6,685 nt of DNA from an uncultured Dorea sp. (GTDB taxonomy: Bacteria > Bacillota > Clostridia > Lachnospirales > Lachnospiraceae): positions 1 to 6,685 of the forward strand of contig CAJTRE010000063.1 of NCBI GenBank assembly GCA_910578495.1, read 5' to 3'. Below are positions 5,762 through 6,685 of this stretch, piece after piece (the stretch's first letter is position 1; each line of letters begins with the position of its first letter). A model generated the notes under the pieces. It had not been told where the DNA came from, did no database searches, and saw only the letters and a program-made list of their open reading frames with translations. Made by a program: the position numbers and the translations under genes.

Positions 5762-6600
5762 AAGACCTTCTCTCCTATACTGGTATGCCAAAGGCAACAT
5801 ATATGTATTGGCAAAAAAGATTTGATATGGAAAACCCGGATAAAGAACTTGAAGAAAAGATTCTTGAAATTAGGACGCATAATAAGGATTACGGCTATCG
5901 CCGTATATTTGGAGAACTTCGCAATCAAAATATAGTTGTTAACAAGAAAAAAGTTCAGCGTATAATGAAAACTAGGATTACAGGTTACTTCATTTACAAG
6001 AAAAAGCAGAAAGTATAGTTCTTACAAGGGCAAAATTGGAACTGTTGCACCTAATAGAATTCGCAGACGTTTTCATACTCACATTCCGCATCAAAAAATC
6101 ACTACTGATACAACCGAGTTTAAATACTACGAAGTGGATTCTAAAGGTCATATGAATATGCACAAGTTATATCTGGATCCTTTTATGGATATGTGTAATG
6201 GCGAAATACTTAGTTTTGGTATAGATAAACGCCCTTCGGCTGAGAATGTAATGGGGCATTGGAAGAAGCAATAGAGGTCACATCAGATTGCCCTTATCGT
6301 AGAACTTTTCATTCCGATCAAGGATGGGCTTACCAAATGAAAATTTATTCACATCGTTTGAAAGAAGAACGAATTTTTCAAAGTATGTCGCGAAAAGGTA
6401 ATTGCCATGACAATTCAGTAATGGAAAACTTTTTTGGCTTGCTCAAGCAAGAAATATATTACGGAGTAGTGTATTATAGTTATGAAGAACTAAAATCAGA
6501 AATTGAACGATATATAAAATACTATAATGAACAACGAATTAAAGAGAAACTAGGATGGATGAGTCCTATACAGTACAGGCTCAGCTTCTTGGCTGCATAA
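5710..6600 (+). pseudogene. IS150-type transposase OrfB (DDE), broken by two compensating indels
   Basis: OrfB is the catalytic part of the IS3-family transposase. The first segment (frame 1, 5710-5970) carries the HTH_21-like region with the HNKDYGYRRIFGELR motif and RIMK. At the A run 5968-5971 the frame shifts: LGLQVTSFTRKSRKYSSYKG continues in frame 2 from 5972, about two bases short of the expected ATG-AAA-AAA-CTA. The second segment (to 6255) contains ITTDTTEF with the first catalytic Asp (6107-6109). At the G run 6253-6256 one base is missing and reading returns to frame 1, giving ALEEAIEVTSD, then HSDQGW with the second Asp (6316-6318), and DNSVMENFFGLLKQE with the Glu (6424-6426). 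The D-to-E gap is 35 residues, as expected for DDE IS3 enzymes. The C-terminus (YYNEQRIKEKLGWMSP) is complete. Unrepaired reading stops at 6016-6018. All catalytic residues survive, but no full-length product can be made unless the indels are sequence errors. Confidence 0.85.
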
Positions 6601-6685
6601 AAGATGCGTAGCAGATAAAAAGAGAGTATGAAAAAAGTCTGTAAATACTAATCTTCTATGATAATGTTTGGGCTGAAATCTCTTT

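Larger units (their letters stand above)
5127..6685 (+). mobile_element. IS3-family (IS150-group) insertion sequence, right end not seen
   Basis: The element holds the two-ORF arrangement of IS3-family elements: orfA with helix-turn-helix and leucine-zipper regions, and orfB with an HTH_21-like region and a DDE integrase core, in the -1 frame relative to orfA. The left end is taken at 5127, where TGAACCGCCCCCC leads into AAAGTTAGAC, close to the TG...CCCC-AAAAGTTAGAC ends of the IS150 group. The expected right inverted repeat (GTCTAACTTTTGGGG-like) is absent from the 85 bases after orfB, which are AT-rich and unremarkable. The right end is therefore beyond the window, diverged or lost, and no target-site duplication can be tested. 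Base composition is clearly more AT-rich than the minus-strand operon, a sign of separate origin. It points away from the operon and lies 47 bases upstream of its first candidate start codon. Confidence 0.88.

Overview
The window looks like accessory DNA from a Gram-positive anaerobe of the class Clostridia, probably a gut Lachnospiraceae-type organism. The reasons are strong AGGAGG-type ribosome binding sites in front of nearly every gene, the protein styles (an ERF-type annealing protein, a small CHC2/Toprim primase-like protein, an AAA-ATPase-like/PD-(D/E)XK family protein) and an IS150-type insertion sequence. The genus is inference. No chromosomal housekeeping gene is visible. The set fits the DNA-processing block of an integrative conjugative element, plasmid or prophage; no relaxase, integrase or structural gene is present to decide which.

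Layout. Positions 1-163 (minus) hold the first 54 codons of an AAA-ATPase-like protein that runs off the left edge. It has its own extended -10 promoter at 193-201. Positions 235-5080 (minus) are one compact operon. In transcription order it contains one or two tiny ORFs (5080-4955), a 47-aa ORF (4968-4825), a 370-aa protein with DUF932-like features (4801-3689), an unrecognised 326-aa protein overlapping it by one base (3689-2709), an ERF-type single-strand annealing protein with a repetitive charged linker and an ExoX-like C-terminal module (2666-1503), a strong hairpin (1491-1463), and a CHC2 zinc-finger/Toprim protein with a cysteine-rich insertion (1446-235). From about 5127 to the right edge (plus) lies an AT-richer IS3-family (IS150-group) element. 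Its orfA is intact. Its orfB carries two frame-disrupting indels that cancel each other.

How it may work together. The annealing protein and the primase-like protein point to replication or recombination of single-stranded DNA, as expected during establishment of a mobile element. The 370/326 pair is made in step with them and is the least understood part. The IS sits directly upstream of the operon's first ribosome binding site and faces away from it. No convincing operon promoter remains between the IS end and the first gene, so the insertion may have altered operon expression.

The best candidates for something undescribed are the co-translated 370/326 pair with its small leading ORFs, and the cysteine cluster inserted in the Toprim region. 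The homopolymer position of both orfB indels should be checked as possible assembly errors before calling the transposase dead.
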